Assembly (NCBI GenBank): GCA_001898705.1
Contig: MKUU01000044.1
Location: forward strand, 62,001-126,000
Reading direction: 5' to 3'
Length of the DNA stretch: 64,000 nt
Source of the DNA: Caedibacter sp. 38-128
GTDB lineage: Bacteria; Pseudomonadota; Alphaproteobacteria; Caedimonadales; Caedimonadaceae
Part shown: positions 47,873 through 58,586 of the stretch, in pieces
Numbering within the stretch: position 1 is the first letter of the stretch
How the letters are laid out: each line of letters begins with the position of its first letter
Position numbers and translations under genes: made by a program
The notes under the pieces: model-generated
The model's database searches: none
What the model saw: only the letters and a program-made list of their open reading frames with translations
Told to the model about the DNA's origin: nothing

Positions 47873-48610
47873 TCAAATCATCGCCATCCCACCATTTATG
47901 TGAAGAGTTTGACCCGTGATATAAGCAGCTTCGGCACTTGCAAGAAAGGCAACCCCTGCAGCTATTTCCTCAGGCAACCCCATACGGCCCTGAGGAATTG
48001 TTGTAAGTAATTTTTCCTTGTGCGCTTCAGGAAGAACATCTGTCATGGGTGTTTGGATGAAACCAGGCGCCACACAATTCACTGTAATCCCGCGCGAAGC
48101 AATTTCTTGCGCAAGAGACTTTGACATTCCAATAACGCCAGCTTTAGACGCACAATAATTGGCCTGACCGGGATTACCCGTTATACCAACAATCGATGTA
48201 ATATTAATGATACGTCCTTCCCGGCGTTTCATCATTCCTTTAAGAGCAGCTCTCATTAAGCGAAAAGTTGCGCCTAAATTAACATCTATGACTTCTGAAA
48301 ATTCATCATCTTTCATCCGCATCATCAAATTATCACGCGTAATGCCGGCATTATTCACAAGGATGTCTACTTGTTCCATGACACCTTCTGCTTGCGGAAT
48401 CAAATTTTCAACTTCTTCTGCATTTTTAAGGTTGCAAGGAAGAACATAAACTCGCTCTTTAAGCTCTTGGGCCACTTTATCAAGAGCTTCTCGACGCGTT
48501 CCGGAAAGAGCGACGATCGCCCCTTGTTGGTGAAGGGCTTTTGCAATTGTTGCTCCGATTCCACCTGAAGCACCTGTAATCAGGGCTTTTTTCCCGTTTA
48601 AATTAAACAT
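47873..48610 (-). CDS. fabG: 3-oxoacyl-ACP reductase
   Basis: NADPH-dependent short-chain reductase for the first reduction in the elongation cycle. The cofactor loop is TGASGGIG near residue 12, and the catalytic residues S139 (INITSIVG), Y152 and K156 (NYCASKAG) are present. It is 245 residues long. It is seven bases behind fabD. Confidence 0.97.
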   Translation of the reverse strand: MFNLNGKKALITGASGGIGATIAKALHQQGAIVALSGTRREALDKVAQELKERVYVLPCNLKNAEEVENLIPQAEGVMEQVDILVNNAGITRDNLMMRMKDDEFSEVIDVNLGATFRLMRAALKGMMKRREGRIINITSIVGITGNPGQANYCASKAGVIGMSKSLAQEIASRGITVNCVAPGFIQTPMTDVLPEAHKEKLLTTIPQGRMGLPEEIAAGVAFLASAEAAYITGQTLHINGGMAMI

Positions 48611-48617
48611 TGATCCC

Positions 48618-49562
48618 TCATTCTTGTTTTAAAAATTCTTCTATGTCTTGTGGTGTTTGAATTGATATCCCTTCTAATTCGGGATCTATTCTTTTTGTCA
48701 GCCCTGTTAAAACTTTTCCAGCGCCAATCTCAACAATTTTGGTCACGCCTTGGGCTTTCATGTAGGAAATGCTTTCACGCCACCGCACACGGCTTGTAAT
48801 TTGCTGCACCAATAACTCAGGATAGGAAAGAGGATCTTTTTGCGGTTGAGCAATTACATTAAATACCACCGGCACTATCGGTGCTTGAAAAGAGGTATTC
48901 TCAAGAAAGTCCTTCATAGTCTCTGCGCTTGGCTTCATTAAAGAACAGTGGAATGGCGCACTCACAGGCAAAATGACAGCACGCTTGATATTCTCATTTT
49001 TCGCAATTTCGATCGCTCGATTGATAGCATCAACATGCCCACTAATAACTATTTGCCCCGGCGAGTTATCATTTGCAACCTCGCAAACTTGCCCCTGCGC
49101 GGCTTCTTGCGTAATCTTTTCAACTTGTTCAATCTCAGCGCCTAAAAGAGCTGCCATAGCTCCTTGGCCAATTGGTACAGCAGCTTGCATCGACTCTCCA
49201 CGCTGCCTTAGTAAACGGGCGCAATCATTTAATTCAAGAGAACCAACAGCGGCTAAAGCACTATATTCTCCTAATGAATGGCCTGCGACAAATTGAAGCT
49301 GCTCTACCTTAATCCCGGCCTCTTTAACAAGAGTCCTGAGGATAGCAAGACTAACAGCCATCAACGCGGGCTGAGTATTGTGAGTCAGCATTAACTCTTC
49401 TTGGGGGCCTTCAAAAATAAGACGTGTCAGTTTAAGCTTTAATGTTTCATCGACTTCTTGAAACACTTCTCGGGCGGTTAAAGAGGCTTCATAAAGCTCT
49501 TTTCCCATTCCAACAAACTGTGATCCTTGGCCAGGAAAAACGAATGCCGTGCGACTCATCAA
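48618..49562 (-). CDS. fabD: Malonyl-CoA-ACP transacylase
   Basis: Loads malonyl groups on ACP. The nucleophile is S96 in GHSLGEYSA, the opening is FVFPGQGSQFVGMG, and the second catalytic His is in SAPFHCSLM. It is 314 residues long, normal for FabD. It has its own promoter candidate (49586-49613) and heads the fabD-fabG-acpP-fabF-mltG operon. Confidence 0.97.
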   Translation of the reverse strand: MMSRTAFVFPGQGSQFVGMGKELYEASLTAREVFQEVDETLKLKLTRLIFEGPQEELMLTHNTQPALMAVSLAILRTLVKEAGIKVEQLQFVAGHSLGEYSALAAVGSLELNDCARLLRQRGESMQAAVPIGQGAMAALLGAEIEQVEKITQEAAQGQVCEVANDNSPGQIVISGHVDAINRAIEIAKNENIKRAVILPVSAPFHCSLMKPSAETMKDFLENTSFQAPIVPVVFNVIAQPQKDPLSYPELLVQQITSRVRWRESISYMKAQGVTKIVEIGAGKVLTGLTKRIDPELEGISIQTPQDIEEFLKQE

Positions 49563-49585
49563 GATCCTCTTTTGTTATGGCAACA

Positions 49586-49613
49586 GTCATACCGTCTTAA
49601 CGTCAAGTGTCAA
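49586..49613 (-). promoter_or_regulatory. Candidate sigma-70 promoter of the fab operon
   Basis: On the minus strand TTGACA (49608-49613) and TATGAC (49586-49591) stand 16 bases apart, about 24 bases ahead of the fabD start codon, in the gap behind yejF. This would give a short leader. Confidence 0.5.
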
Positions 49614-49628
49614 GAAAATTTATTCTTT

Positions 49629-51212
49629 TTAAAGCTCAAAAGCAGCTTTAAATAATGCTTGAGTATAGGGGTGTTGTGGATTTTCATAAATAACATTTGT
49701 AGGCCCAGACTCAACAATTGAGCCTTGTCTCATAACAAGAACATGATGACTAATTGCCCGAATAATTTTTAGATCGTGGCTAATAAAAATATAAGTTAGG
49801 TGATGCTTTACTTGCAAATCTCTCAGAAGCTCCAAGACTTCAACCTGAATTGCTTTATCCAAAGCTGACGTTGGCTCATCAAGTACAAGTATTTGGGGTT
49901 TTAAAATTAGGGCCCGCGCAATTGCAATACGCTGTCTTTGTCCTCCTGAAAATTCATGAGGATATCTATGACGCGTTTCAGGATCTAAACTTACCTCTTT
50001 AAGTGACTCTATAATAAGCTCTTCTTGTTGCGCGAAAGATAAGTCTGGATGGTGAATTTTTAGGCCTTCACCAATAATCTCCGCAATTGTCATTCGAGGA
50101 CTCAAAGAACTGAAGGGATCTTGAAACACGATCTGAAGCTTATGGCGCAATGCTCTTAAACTTTTATTTTTTAAGTGATGAATAGGATTTCCTTGTAAGA
50201 GAATCTCCCCTTCACTCTCTTGAAGCCTCAACAGGGCAAAGGCTAATGTTGTTTTGCCAGACCCACTTTCACCCACAATTCCGAGCGTTTCTCCTTGACG
50301 CACTTGTAAAGAAACATCCTTAACTGCATTAAAGTAAGCTTTAGGAGAAAAAAGAGCTGATTTACGAACAAATCTGACAGATAAATTTTTTGCATCAAGA
50401 ATAATTGGTGCTTTTTGATCCAATTCTTTTGTCATGCCGCGTGGCTCTGCATTTAACAACTGTTGAGTGTAAGGATGTTGAGGATTTTTAAAGACACTTT
50501 TTGTAAGGCCAGCTTCTACACATTCTCCTTTTTGCATGATCACAACTTTTTTTGCCATTTTATGCACGATAGAAAGATCATGTGTGATCAACAATAATGC
50601 CATATTAAGCTTTTGTTGCAGGATTTTCAAAAGCTCCAAGATTTGAGCTTGCGTTGTTACGTCTAGAGCTGTTGTGGGTTCATCGGCAATCAATAAGGAA
50701 GGTTCTGTCGCTAAAGCCATCGCAATCATGACCCTTTGCCTTTGTCCTCCTGATAATTGGTGGGGATAGCTTTGAAGCCGCTCATGCGCATCTGTAAAGC
50801 CGACAAGCCCAAGAAGCTCGATAACTCTTTCACGAATTTGAGAACCTTTAAAATGCCTATGTAATGTTAATACTTCACCAATTTGCTTTTCAACCGTATG
50901 AAGAGGATTAAGAGAAGTCATAGGCTCTTGAAAAATCATAGAGATTTCATCACCACGAATCTTACGCAAGCGTTCATTTGAGGCATCTAAAAGGTTTTCA
51001 CCCTTAAATCGTATTTCTCCTTGAGGGTGAGCCGCTTGAGGATAAGGGAGCAATTTTAAAATTGATAAAGCCGTCACTGATTTTCCAGAGCCACTTTCCC
51101 CAACGAGAGCCATGGTTTCACCATGGTTTAAATCAAAATTTACACCTTTTACGGCATTGAAATTGCCAAAACGTACCCATAAATCCTTGATAGATAATAA
51201 TGGTAGCGACAT
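49629..51212 (-). CDS. yejF: Peptide ABC transporter, dual ATPase YejF
   Basis: Energises the YejABEF importer. It is a fusion of two ATPase domains in one chain of 527 residues. The first has Walker [10 protein letters not shown] and signature [16 protein letters not shown]. The second has GESGSGKTT and [16 protein letters not shown], with Walker [13 protein letters not shown]. This tandem form is typical of YejF. It shares one base with yejE. The uptake of peptides and of microcin C-like compounds is known for the family. Confidence 0.95.
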   Translation of the reverse strand: MSLPLLSIKDLWVRFGNFNAVKGVNFDLNHGETMALVGESGSGKSVTALSILKLLPYPQAAHPQGEIRFKGENLLDASNERLRKIRGDEISMIFQEPMTSLNPLHTVEKQIGEVLTLHRHFKGSQIRERVIELLGLVGFTDAHERLQSYPHQLSGGQRQRVMIAMALATEPSLLIADEPTTALDVTTQAQILELLKILQQKLNMALLLITHDLSIVHKMAKKVVIMQKGECVEAGLTKSVFKNPQHPYTQQLLNAEPRGMTKELDQKAPIILDAKNLSVRFVRKSALFSPKAYFNAVKDVSLQVRQGETLGIVGESGSGKTTLAFALLRLQESEGEILLQGNPIHHLKNKSLRALRHKLQIVFQDPFSSLSPRMTIAEIIGEGLKIHHPDLSFAQQEELIIESLKEVSLDPETRHRYPHEFSGGQRQRIAIARALILKPQILVLDEPTSALDKAIQVEVLELLRDLQVKHHLTYIFISHDLKIIRAISHHVLVMRQGSIVESGPTNVIYENPQHPYTQALFKAAFEL

Positions 51213-52249
51213 TAAACTTTAACCTTTCTTGGATCAAAGGCATCTCGGACGCCCTCACCGATCAACACAAGTAAAGCAAGCATACAAGCAACCGAAAAAA
51301 ATGCTGTTATTCCAAGCCAAGGGGCATGAAGATTATTTTTTCCTTGAGCTAACATTTCACCTAGAGATGGTGACCCTGGCGGCATTCCAAAACCTAGAAA
51401 ATCCAACGATGTTAAGGTTGTAATGGCACCATTTAAAATAAAAGGCAAATACGTCAAGGTAGCAACCATTGCATTAGGAAGAACATGCCGAAACATAATA
51501 TGGAAGGTTGAACCTCCAAGAGCCTTGGCCGCTTTAACATAATCAAAATTACGTGCCCTCAAAAATTCAGCCCGAACAAGACTCACAAGAGACATCCAAC
51601 TAAAAAGTAGCATGAGCCCTAAAAGCCACCAGAAATTTGGCTCAACTAAACTTCCCATAATGATTAACAAATAGAGGATAGGTAGTCCGGACCATATTTC
51701 AATGATACGTTGGCATACAAGGTCTACCATTCCTCCAAAATACCCTTGGACGCCTCCCACAATCACCCCTATGATTGAACTTATCAATGTTAGAATAAAC
51801 CCAAAAAGAATGGATATCCGGAAACCATAAATAAGCCGAGCGAGGACATCACGCCCTTGGTCATCTGTCCCTAAAAGGTTCTCATAATTGGGTTTCGAAG
51901 GGGCTGGCGTTGGAAGATCATAATTTACTGTATCATACTTATAACGTATGGGCGGCCAGATCATCCATCCTTTTGCTTCAATCTTTTCTTGAATATAAGG
52001 ATCTCTATAATCAGCTTCGGTCTCAAAATCCCCCCCAAAAGTTTGTTCTGGATAAAATTTAAAGACAGGAAGATAAATGCTCTTATTATAGACAATCACA
52101 AGTGGTTTATCATTTGCAATGAACTCTGCAAAAAGACTTAAAACAAATAAGGTCAAGAAAATCCATAAAGACCTAAAAGCACGACGATTAGCACGAAAAT
52201 ACTGCCATCTTTTAAGGGTGAGAGGCGAAAATTTAACTTCCACAATCAA
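51212..52249 (-). CDS. yejE: Peptide ABC transporter permease YejE
   Basis: Inner-membrane permease of the DppC/OppC type. The long periplasmic stretch between helix 1 and helix 2 ([40 protein letters not shown]) is diagnostic for YejE. The family loop [20 protein letters not shown] binds the ATPase. It has 345 residues. It overlaps yejB by four bases. Confidence 0.95.
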   Translation of the reverse strand: MIVEVKFSPLTLKRWQYFRANRRAFRSLWIFLTLFVLSLFAEFIANDKPLVIVYNKSIYLPVFKFYPEQTFGGDFETEADYRDPYIQEKIEAKGWMIWPPIRYKYDTVNYDLPTPAPSKPNYENLLGTDDQGRDVLARLIYGFRISILFGFILTLISSIIGVIVGGVQGYFGGMVDLVCQRIIEIWSGLPILYLLIIMGSLVEPNFWWLLGLMLLFSWMSLVSLVRAEFLRARNFDYVKAAKALGGSTFHIMFRHVLPNAMVATLTYLPFILNGAITTLTSLDFLGFGMPPGSPSLGEMLAQGKNNLHAPWLGITAFFSVACMLALLVLIGEGVRDAFDPRKVKV

Positions 52250-53358
52250 CCTATTCTTTTTTCAAAATCAATTCGTGGATCGATTATCATGTACATTACA
52301 TCGCCGATAAGATGAAAAATAAGTCCCAGTAAAGTAAACATAAAAAGCGAGCCAAAAACAACAGGATAATCCCTTGTAATTGCTGTTTCAAACCCTAGAA
52401 GCCCCAAACCATCTAAAGAAAATATAACCTCAATCAATAACGAACTTGTAAAAAAGATATGCACGATAGCGGCAGGAATTCCAGAGACAACAATAAGCAT
52501 AGCATTTCGAAAAACATGACCGTAAAGGATTGTTTTTTCTTCTACCCCTTTTGCACGAGCGGTTAATACATATTGCTTATTAATTTCTTCAAGAAAAGAG
52601 TTTTTGGTCAGTAAAGTAAGCCCTGCAAATCCCGTCACAACGATAGAAATAATAGGCAATACCATATGCCAGAGGTAATCTATGATCCTTTGCCCCCAAG
52701 ATAATTGTTCCCAGTTTTCTGATACGAGCCCCCTTAAAGGGAAGAGATCCCAAAAACTACCTCCCGCAAATAAAACAATCAAGAGAATGGCAAAAAGGAA
52801 ACTAGGGATCGCATATCCAATAATAATGGCAGCACTCGTCCAAATATCAAACGCCGTGCCATCTTTCACAGCTTTTCGAATCCCTAAGGGAATAGAAACA
52901 AGATAAATGATGAGCGTTGACCAGAACCCTAACGAAACAGAAACTGGCAGTTTTTGCTTGATTAACTGAACAACGGAAACATCCCGAAAATAACTGTCAC
53001 CAAAATTAAGAGTCGCATAATTCTTCACCATTAACCAAAAACGCTCAGATGCCGGCTTATCAAAACCATACATTTTCTCAAGTTTTTTAATAAACTCAGG
53101 ATCAAGTCCTCGCGCTCCCCGATACTTGCTCTCCATTCCCCCGGTTTGTGAATCATTCAACTGAGAGGTTTGAAAGGTATCCGCCCCACCGCCCGTAAAA
53201 CGGGCCGTTGCATCCACAGCAGTTCCCTTGATTTTCGCGATCATCTGCTCAACAGGTCCCCCAGGTGCGGCTTGAATGATGATAAAATTAACCAAAAGGA
53301 TACCAAACAAAGTTGGCAAAATGAGAGAAAGACGACGAAGGATATAGTGAGACATCAT
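52246..53358 (-). CDS. yejB: Peptide ABC transporter permease YejB
   Basis: Partner permease of YejE, DppB/OppB type. It opens with the usual [27 protein letters not shown]. The periplasmic part includes [20 protein letters not shown] and [20 protein letters not shown], and the coupling loop is [20 protein letters not shown]. It has 370 residues. It begins six bases behind yejA and overlaps yejE. Confidence 0.95.
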   Translation of the reverse strand: MMSHYILRRLSLILPTLFGILLVNFIIIQAAPGGPVEQMIAKIKGTAVDATARFTGGGADTFQTSQLNDSQTGGMESKYRGARGLDPEFIKKLEKMYGFDKPASERFWLMVKNYATLNFGDSYFRDVSVVQLIKQKLPVSVSLGFWSTLIIYLVSIPLGIRKAVKDGTAFDIWTSAAIIIGYAIPSFLFAILLIVLFAGGSFWDLFPLRGLVSENWEQLSWGQRIIDYLWHMVLPIISIVVTGFAGLTLLTKNSFLEEINKQYVLTARAKGVEEKTILYGHVFRNAMLIVVSGIPAAIVHIFFTSSLLIEVIFSLDGLGLLGFETAITRDYPVVFGSLFMFTLLGLIFHLIGDVMYMIIDPRIDFEKRIG

Positions 53359-53364
53359 TAAAAA

Positions 53365-55191
53365 TTAACTCGTCTTTTCAGCATCAGCACTCCACCATGC
53401 ATAAAAGTCTATTCCGTAAGGTGGTATTATCTCAGGCTGTTTTAATTTTTTCCAATAAGCAATCGGATCTTTTTCTCGATACCAAGCAGGGATGACATAA
53501 TGGCCCCACAATAAAAGTCGATCTAAAACTCGGCAATGATTGATTAAATCTGTGCGCGTGGTTGCGGCAATCAATTTTTCAATGACTTCATCAATAACGG
53601 GGTCTTTTATACCTGCATAATTTTTGCTTCCTTGCATATTAGCACTCGCAGAAGACCAAAATTCACGCTGCTCATTCCCTGGTCCAATACTTTGAGGCCA
53701 AAGCATAAAGATCATATCATAATCAAATGTATCGAGTCGTCTCATATATTGGGCTGTATCAACAATGCGTATTCTTGCCGTGATACCCAAGCGTTTTAAA
53801 TTCTTTACAAACCCTTGAATGGCTCTTTCTAAAGTCGCTTGAGCTAGAAGAATTTCGAACTCAAAAGGCTTCCCTGTTTCACGATGCATCATCACGCCAT
53901 TTTTAATCACCCAACCTGCTTGCTCAAAGAGTTTTTTGGCAGCATTAAGATTTTGACGAATATTCCCTGATCCATCTGTTTTGGGAGTTTTATATTCGCT
54001 CGTGAAAATTTCTTCAGGAATTTTACCATGATATTTCTCAAGGATATCGAGTTCTTCCTTGGAAGGAACACCTGAAGAGGCAAGCTCAGATTCTTGAAAG
54101 TAGCTTTGAAGCCGCGCATAGGCATTATGAAAAATATTCTCGTTAAGCCATTCAAAATCAAGAAAATAACCCAGTGCTTGTCGGACTCTGATATCGTGAA
54201 AAAGAGGACGTCGAAGATTAAAAGCAAGAGCCTGCATTACTTCAGGATTTTTGCTTTCAATTTCTTGCCGGATAACTTTACCTTCTTGAACTGCAGGAAA
54301 GTTATATTCTTCAGCCCACCTTTTTGAAGAGCTCTCTAATCTTAGATCATAATCTCCTCGTTTAAACGATTCAAACATGACAGTCTCATCTCGATAGTAC
54401 TTGTACGTCATATAATCAAAATTATAACGTCCCACATTGATTGGAAGCTTCTCGCCCCACCATCCTTTAACACGTTCATAAGTGACTGTATCGCCTGGCT
54501 TAAAATAGCTAATTTTATAAGGACCATTTCCTAAAGGTGGCGTAAGATCAGCTTTCTCAAAACCATGTTTTGTATAAAATGCTTTAGAAATGATGGGAAA
54601 CTGTCCAATAATTTGGATTATTTCCTTACTCACCTTCGGCCGTAAGACAAATTTCAACCGCCGCGAATCCAGCTTCTCAACTTTTAAAACATCATGATAA
54701 TACGCTTTATAAAAAGGCTGTCCTTTGTCCTTTAATGTATTGAAACTATAAATGACATCATCAACTGTTAAAGGAGAGCCATCGTGAAAGCTTATTCCTT
54801 CGCGCATCGTGAAAATAATCCATGTTCTATCCGGTGCAATTTCCATTGACTCAGCAGCATAACAGTAAGCGGATGATGGTTCGTCCATAGAAGGAGCCGT
54901 CAAAGTGACAAACAACAAAGATGGATAGACAGGAGTTATCCCTATAGCAGGCTGACCTTTCACAACGAAAGGATTAAAACTATCGAATGTTCCTTGAACA
55001 CCAAAGTTAAGCGTTCCACCTTTGGGAGCCTTTTCGTTGACATACGAGAAATTTTTGAAATCTTCAGAATATTTTAGAGGTTCCCCGTATAAAGAGACAC
55101 CGTAAAGAGGCTTTGTTTCTTCTTGGGCCTGAGCTAGTTGGCTCATAAGATGTAACATAAAAACTATACAATACATGCACTTTTTAAACAT
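53365..55191 (-). CDS. yejA: Peptide-binding protein YejA
   Basis: Periplasmic family 5 solute-binding protein that delivers peptides to YejBE. Signal peptide: residues 1-22 (CIVFMLHLMSQLAQA). The mature chain has the family segments YGVSLYGEPLKYSEDFKNFS, NEKAPKGGTLNFGVQGTFDS, and SSAYCYAAESMEIAPDRTWI. It is 608 residues long. AAGGAG precedes the ATG. Together with the POT transporter it points to peptides as a major nutrient. Confidence 0.95.
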   Translation of the reverse strand: MFKKCMYCIVFMLHLMSQLAQAQEETKPLYGVSLYGEPLKYSEDFKNFSYVNEKAPKGGTLNFGVQGTFDSFNPFVVKGQPAIGITPVYPSLLFVTLTAPSMDEPSSAYCYAAESMEIAPDRTWIIFTMREGISFHDGSPLTVDDVIYSFNTLKDKGQPFYKAYYHDVLKVEKLDSRRLKFVLRPKVSKEIIQIIGQFPIISKAFYTKHGFEKADLTPPLGNGPYKISYFKPGDTVTYERVKGWWGEKLPINVGRYNFDYMTYKYYRDETVMFESFKRGDYDLRLESSSKRWAEEYNFPAVQEGKVIRQEIESKNPEVMQALAFNLRRPLFHDIRVRQALGYFLDFEWLNENIFHNAYARLQSYFQESELASSGVPSKEELDILEKYHGKIPEEIFTSEYKTPKTDGSGNIRQNLNAAKKLFEQAGWVIKNGVMMHRETGKPFEFEILLAQATLERAIQGFVKNLKRLGITARIRIVDTAQYMRRLDTFDYDMIFMLWPQSIGPGNEQREFWSSASANMQGSKNYAGIKDPVIDEVIEKLIAATTRTDLINHCRVLDRLLLWGHYVIPAWYREKDPIAYWKKLKQPEIIPPYGIDFYAWWSADAEKTS

Positions 55192-55200
55192 GATTCTCCT

Positions 55201-55740
55201 TTAAGGTAACGGTTTTGGCGCATCGCTCAACGTTCGCAAATATGCGATAAGATCTGCTCGCTCTTGTCCTTTTTTAAGACCCGCAAAGGCCATTTTTGTT
55301 CCTGGTATAAATTTTTGAGGTTTATAGAGATAATGATTCAAGTTTTCATAAGTCCATTCTCCCTTATGCCCTTTAAAAGCAGAGGAATAGGCAAAGCTAT
55401 CTGAATGCGCAACTTTGTTTCCAACGACATTCCAAAGATTCGGCCCAACCTTATTGGCCCCCCCTTTTTCAAAGGTGTGACATTGTAAACACTTCTTTGC
55501 AATGTTCTGGCCATTTTCAGCACTTGCTTTCGCAAGAAGGGGCTCAATAGCCTCTACTGTCTCTTCTCCTGTAGTGGGCCCGGACTGCGCTGTACTTTCT
55601 TCAGTGACATCAATTTGATAAACGTCCTTAGCAAGCCAAGTGGGTGCAATAAGCCAATCTGCGATTTTGTGACTTACCATCCCAATGAGCAAAGCGAGCA
55701 GGATCGCACACAATACCTTATTGAGCTCGAAACTATCCAT
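55201..55740 (-). CDS. Membrane-anchored cytochrome c
   Basis: Class I c-type cytochrome held to the inner membrane by an uncleaved N-terminal helix (residues 8-24, CAILLALLIGMVSHKI). The heme site is CLQCH (84-88), the axial Met is M150 in PGTKMAF, and the closing LIAYLRTL helix is intact. It is like the CycM/c552 proteins that carry electrons from the bc1 complex to oxidase. It overlaps rmuC by eight bases and precedes yejA by nine. Confidence 0.92.
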   Translation of the reverse strand: MDSFELNKVLCAILLALLIGMVSHKIADWLIAPTWLAKDVYQIDVTEESTAQSGPTTGEETVEAIEPLLAKASAENGQNIAKKCLQCHTFEKGGANKVGPNLWNVVGNKVAHSDSFAYSSAFKGHKGEWTYENLNHYLYKPQKFIPGTKMAFAGLKKGQERADLIAYLRTLSDAPKPLP

Positions 55741-57160
55741 GAACTACTTTACAGTCTCCACTTTCATTTTCCCCCGAAATAACAAGCTGCGGCTTTTTAG
55801 CTAGGCTTTCACCTGGAATACCCTTCTTTAGCTCTATAGCTTGCACTTCTCGTGTTACACTTTCAACTTGCGGAAGTACAGGCATTTCTTCAAGAGAGTT
55901 TGCAACCTCCAACGATTTAAGACGACGTGCACTCGGCAAGACGCGACTCTCTAAAGAAGCAACCGTACTATTATAGGCTTTAACCGTTCCATTAATTGTT
56001 TGGCCGAGACGGGCAATATGACCTCCCATATCAGATAGCCTTTTATATAAGTCTCGCCCCTCTTGGCTAATCTCTCGCGCATTTTCAGCAAGAGCTTCTT
56101 GGCGCCACCCATAAGCGATCGCATGCAATAAAGCAATTAAGGTTGCCGGCGTTGCAAGCATAACTTTTCGCTCAACCCCCATTTCGATGAGGGTTGGATC
56201 TTGCTCTAAGGCTGCACTGAAAAATGTTTCCCCTGGAAGAAACAAAATCACAAATTCAGGTGTCTCAGAATTTCTAAATTGATCCCAATAAGACCGTTGG
56301 CTTAACTCTTGGATATGAGCTCGCACTTGACGTGCGTGATCTTTCAAACAGGATTGTCGTTGACTCTCATCAGAAGTTTCTAAAGAAGCAAGATAGGCTG
56401 CAAGTGGGGCCTTTGCATCAATAACAATTTTCTTTCCCCCTGGAAGGTTGATGATCATATCAGGACGAAAACGCATTTCATCAGAAACAATGGTATTCTG
56501 CTCAACAAAATCACAATGAGAACTCATTCCACTCATCTCAACAACGCGCCTTAATTGCATTTCTCCCCATCGGCCTCGAATGTGCGGTGTTTTTAAGGCC
56601 TTCACAAGATTTGCCGTTTCAAGACGTAAATCTTTTTGGGTGATCGCTAATTCATGAATTTGGTGACGTAAAACTTCAAATGTACTAATTCTCGTTTTCT
56701 CAAGAACCTCAAGTTTTTGATCAACATTTGAGAGAGATGTTTTAATAGGCGTCAACAATTCATGGATAGCTTGTTGTTTTTCTTTTAATTCTCCCTTTGC
56801 ATTTTCCTGCAAACGCTCAAAAGTACTTTTTGCAAGATCTAAAAAGGTTCGATTATTTCGTTCAAGAGCTTGAGCCGAAAGAGCGTAGAAAGAATTTGAA
56901 AGCTCTGTTTTCGCTTGCTCAAGGAGTGCAAGTTTTTCTGAAAATTGTCCTCGTTCTTGAATCAAAATTGTCTCAAGTTCTGCCACACGAATTTGGGATT
57001 CTCGACTTTTCACCTCAAGCTGAGTACGCTCTACCCGTGATTCAAGTGCTTCATCCTTAATATCTCGATATTGCTGACGAAAGACTCTCCATAAGATTAA
57101 AAAGGTCACAAGCGCCCCAACGCACAAGCTCCCTAAAGAAACAAAAATTAATTTCTCCAT
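55733..57160 (-). CDS. rmuC: DNA recombination protein RmuC homologue
   Basis: Membrane-anchored, nuclease-like protein that limits DNA rearrangement and is linked in other bacteria to anti-phage or mobile DNA control. An N-terminal helix (FVSLGSLCVGALVTFLILW) is followed by a long coiled coil (residues 40-190) and the RmuC core (HIRGRWGEMQLRRVVEMSGM, RFRPDMIINLPGGKKIVIDA, EFVILFLPGETFFSAALEQD). It has 475 residues and is apparently the first gene of the operon with cytochrome c and yejABEF. Confidence 0.94.
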   Translation of the reverse strand: MEKLIFVSLGSLCVGALVTFLILWRVFRQQYRDIKDEALESRVERTQLEVKSRESQIRVAELETILIQERGQFSEKLALLEQAKTELSNSFYALSAQALERNNRTFLDLAKSTFERLQENAKGELKEKQQAIHELLTPIKTSLSNVDQKLEVLEKTRISTFEVLRHQIHELAITQKDLRLETANLVKALKTPHIRGRWGEMQLRRVVEMSGMSSHCDFVEQNTIVSDEMRFRPDMIINLPGGKKIVIDAKAPLAAYLASLETSDESQRQSCLKDHARQVRAHIQELSQRSYWDQFRNSETPEFVILFLPGETFFSAALEQDPTLIEMGVERKVMLATPATLIALLHAIAYGWRQEALAENAREISQEGRDLYKRLSDMGGHIARLGQTINGTVKAYNSTVASLESRVLPSARRLKSLEVANSLEEMPVLPQVESVTREVQAIELKKGIPGESLAKKPQLVISGENESGDCKVVHG

Positions 57161-57208
57161 AAAATGGATTCCTTATTCACTGCCCCATTTTGATTAGGCT
57201 CAAACAAT

Positions 57209-57237
57209 TTGCATAAACGCTGGCTTTACGTTATTAA
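57209..57237 (+). promoter_or_regulatory. Candidate sigma-70 promoter of the nupC operon
   Basis: TTGCAT (57209-57214) and TATTAA (57232-57237) with a 17-base spacer lie 75 bases before the nupC start. Confidence 0.4.
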
Positions 57238-57312
57238 ACAATATGGACTACTCTGGTAAATAAGTCCATATGAGTCTAAAATCAGCTTAATTTTGCACTT
57301 TGGGAGATTTTA

Positions 57313-58578
57313 ATGACCTCGTTAATGCCTATACTTCAAGCAATTTTAGGACTCTCTGTCTTTTTATTTTTCTCATGGCTTATTAGCGAAAATCGCAAAC
57401 ATGTTAATTTAAGGTTTGCTTTTATTGGCGTCTTCATTCAATTCATTCTGGCTTTTCTTATCATAAAAGTGGGCATCATCAACAAAGCCTTCCTGCTTGT
57501 AAGTAACGGGATTGGGGCTTTAAAAAACGCAACATGTGAAGCCACCAAATTTGTCTTTGGCTATCTTGGAGGCGGAGAGGCCCCTTTTACTTTATGCGAT
57601 GGCACTTCAACTTTCATATTTGCTTTCCAGGCACTCCCTATGCTGATTGTGATTAGTGCTATCTCAATGCTTCTCTTCCATTGGCGTGTTTTACCTTTTC
57701 TTGTGCGAGGATTTTCTTGGGCTTTACAACGAACTTTGAATGTTGGAGGTGCTCTTGGTGTTTGCTCTGCGGCAAAAGTTTTCTTGGGTCAAACTGAAGC
57801 ACCTCTCCTGATTCGACCTTATTTCTCAAAATTAAGCCGTAGTGAATTGTTTTCAGTAATGACAGCTGGGATGGCAACAACTTCTGCTTCTATTATGGTG
57901 GTCTATAGTACGATTCTCGAAAATACTGTGAATAATCCCATTAGCCACATCCTAACAGCTTCAATCATTAGCATTCCTGCAGCCATTACCATCTCCCGCC
58001 TAATGATTCCTCAAGAAGAGGCCTCTTCAAGCGGAGAATTAGTAAACCCTTACAATTTTTCAGGCTCAATGGATGCTATTTCTCAAGGCGCCAGCGATGG
58101 CATGAAACTTTACTTAAATATTATTGCCATGCTAATTGCGACCTTAGCGCTGGTTGCACTTGTTAATACAATTTTAGAAACACTCCCAAACATTGCAGGC
58201 GCCCCTATAACGCTACAACGTATTTTCGGTTTTATCATGTCACCTGTGACATGGTTAATGGGTATTTCATGGAATGAAGCAAGTACTGCTGGAAATCTTC
58301 TCGGCACAAAAACCGTCTTGAATGAGGTTATTGCCTTTATTGAGCTTGCGGCCTTACCCAAACAACTTTTAAGTAAGCATGCCGATCTTATCATGGTTTA
58401 TGCGCTTTGTGGGTTTGCCAATCTTTCCAGTATTGGCATTCAAATTGGAGGCCTCGGCACAATGGCACCAGAGCGCAGAAATGAAATTATTGCTCTTGGG
58501 TTTAAAGCTGTTATCGCAGGTACGTTGTCAAGCTGCATGAGTGGTACAATCGTTGGAATTTTATATTGGTGGGGGTAA
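57313..58578 (+). CDS. nupC: Concentrative nucleoside transporter NupC
   Basis: Na+ or H+ coupled nucleoside importer (CNT family). The core motifs are GVCSAAKVFLGQTEAPLLIR, SELFSVMTAGMATTSASIMV, and near the end ALCGFANLSSIGIQIGGLGT. The product has 421 residues and about 10 helices. GGGAG precedes the ATG. It heads a tight operon with the YdjM-like gene, trmL and hemF. Uptake of host nucleosides would fit an intracellular life, but free-living bacteria carry the gene too. Confidence 0.95.
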   Translation: MTSLMPILQAILGLSVFLFFSWLISENRKHVNLRFAFIGVFIQFILAFLIIKVGIINKAFLLVSNGIGALKNATCEATKFVFGYLGGGEAPFTLCDGTSTFIFAFQALPMLIVISAISMLLFHWRVLPFLVRGFSWALQRTLNVGGALGVCSAAKVFLGQTEAPLLIRPYFSKLSRSELFSVMTAGMATTSASIMVVYSTILENTVNNPISHILTASIISIPAAITISRLMIPQEEASSSGELVNPYNFSGSMDAISQGASDGMKLYLNIIAMLIATLALVALVNTILETLPNIAGAPITLQRIFGFIMSPVTWLMGISWNEASTAGNLLGTKTVLNEVIAFIELAALPKQLLSKHADLIMVYALCGFANLSSIGIQIGGLGTMAPERRNEIIALGFKAVIAGTLSSCMSGTIVGILYWWG

Positions 58579-58586
58579 TATTTTGA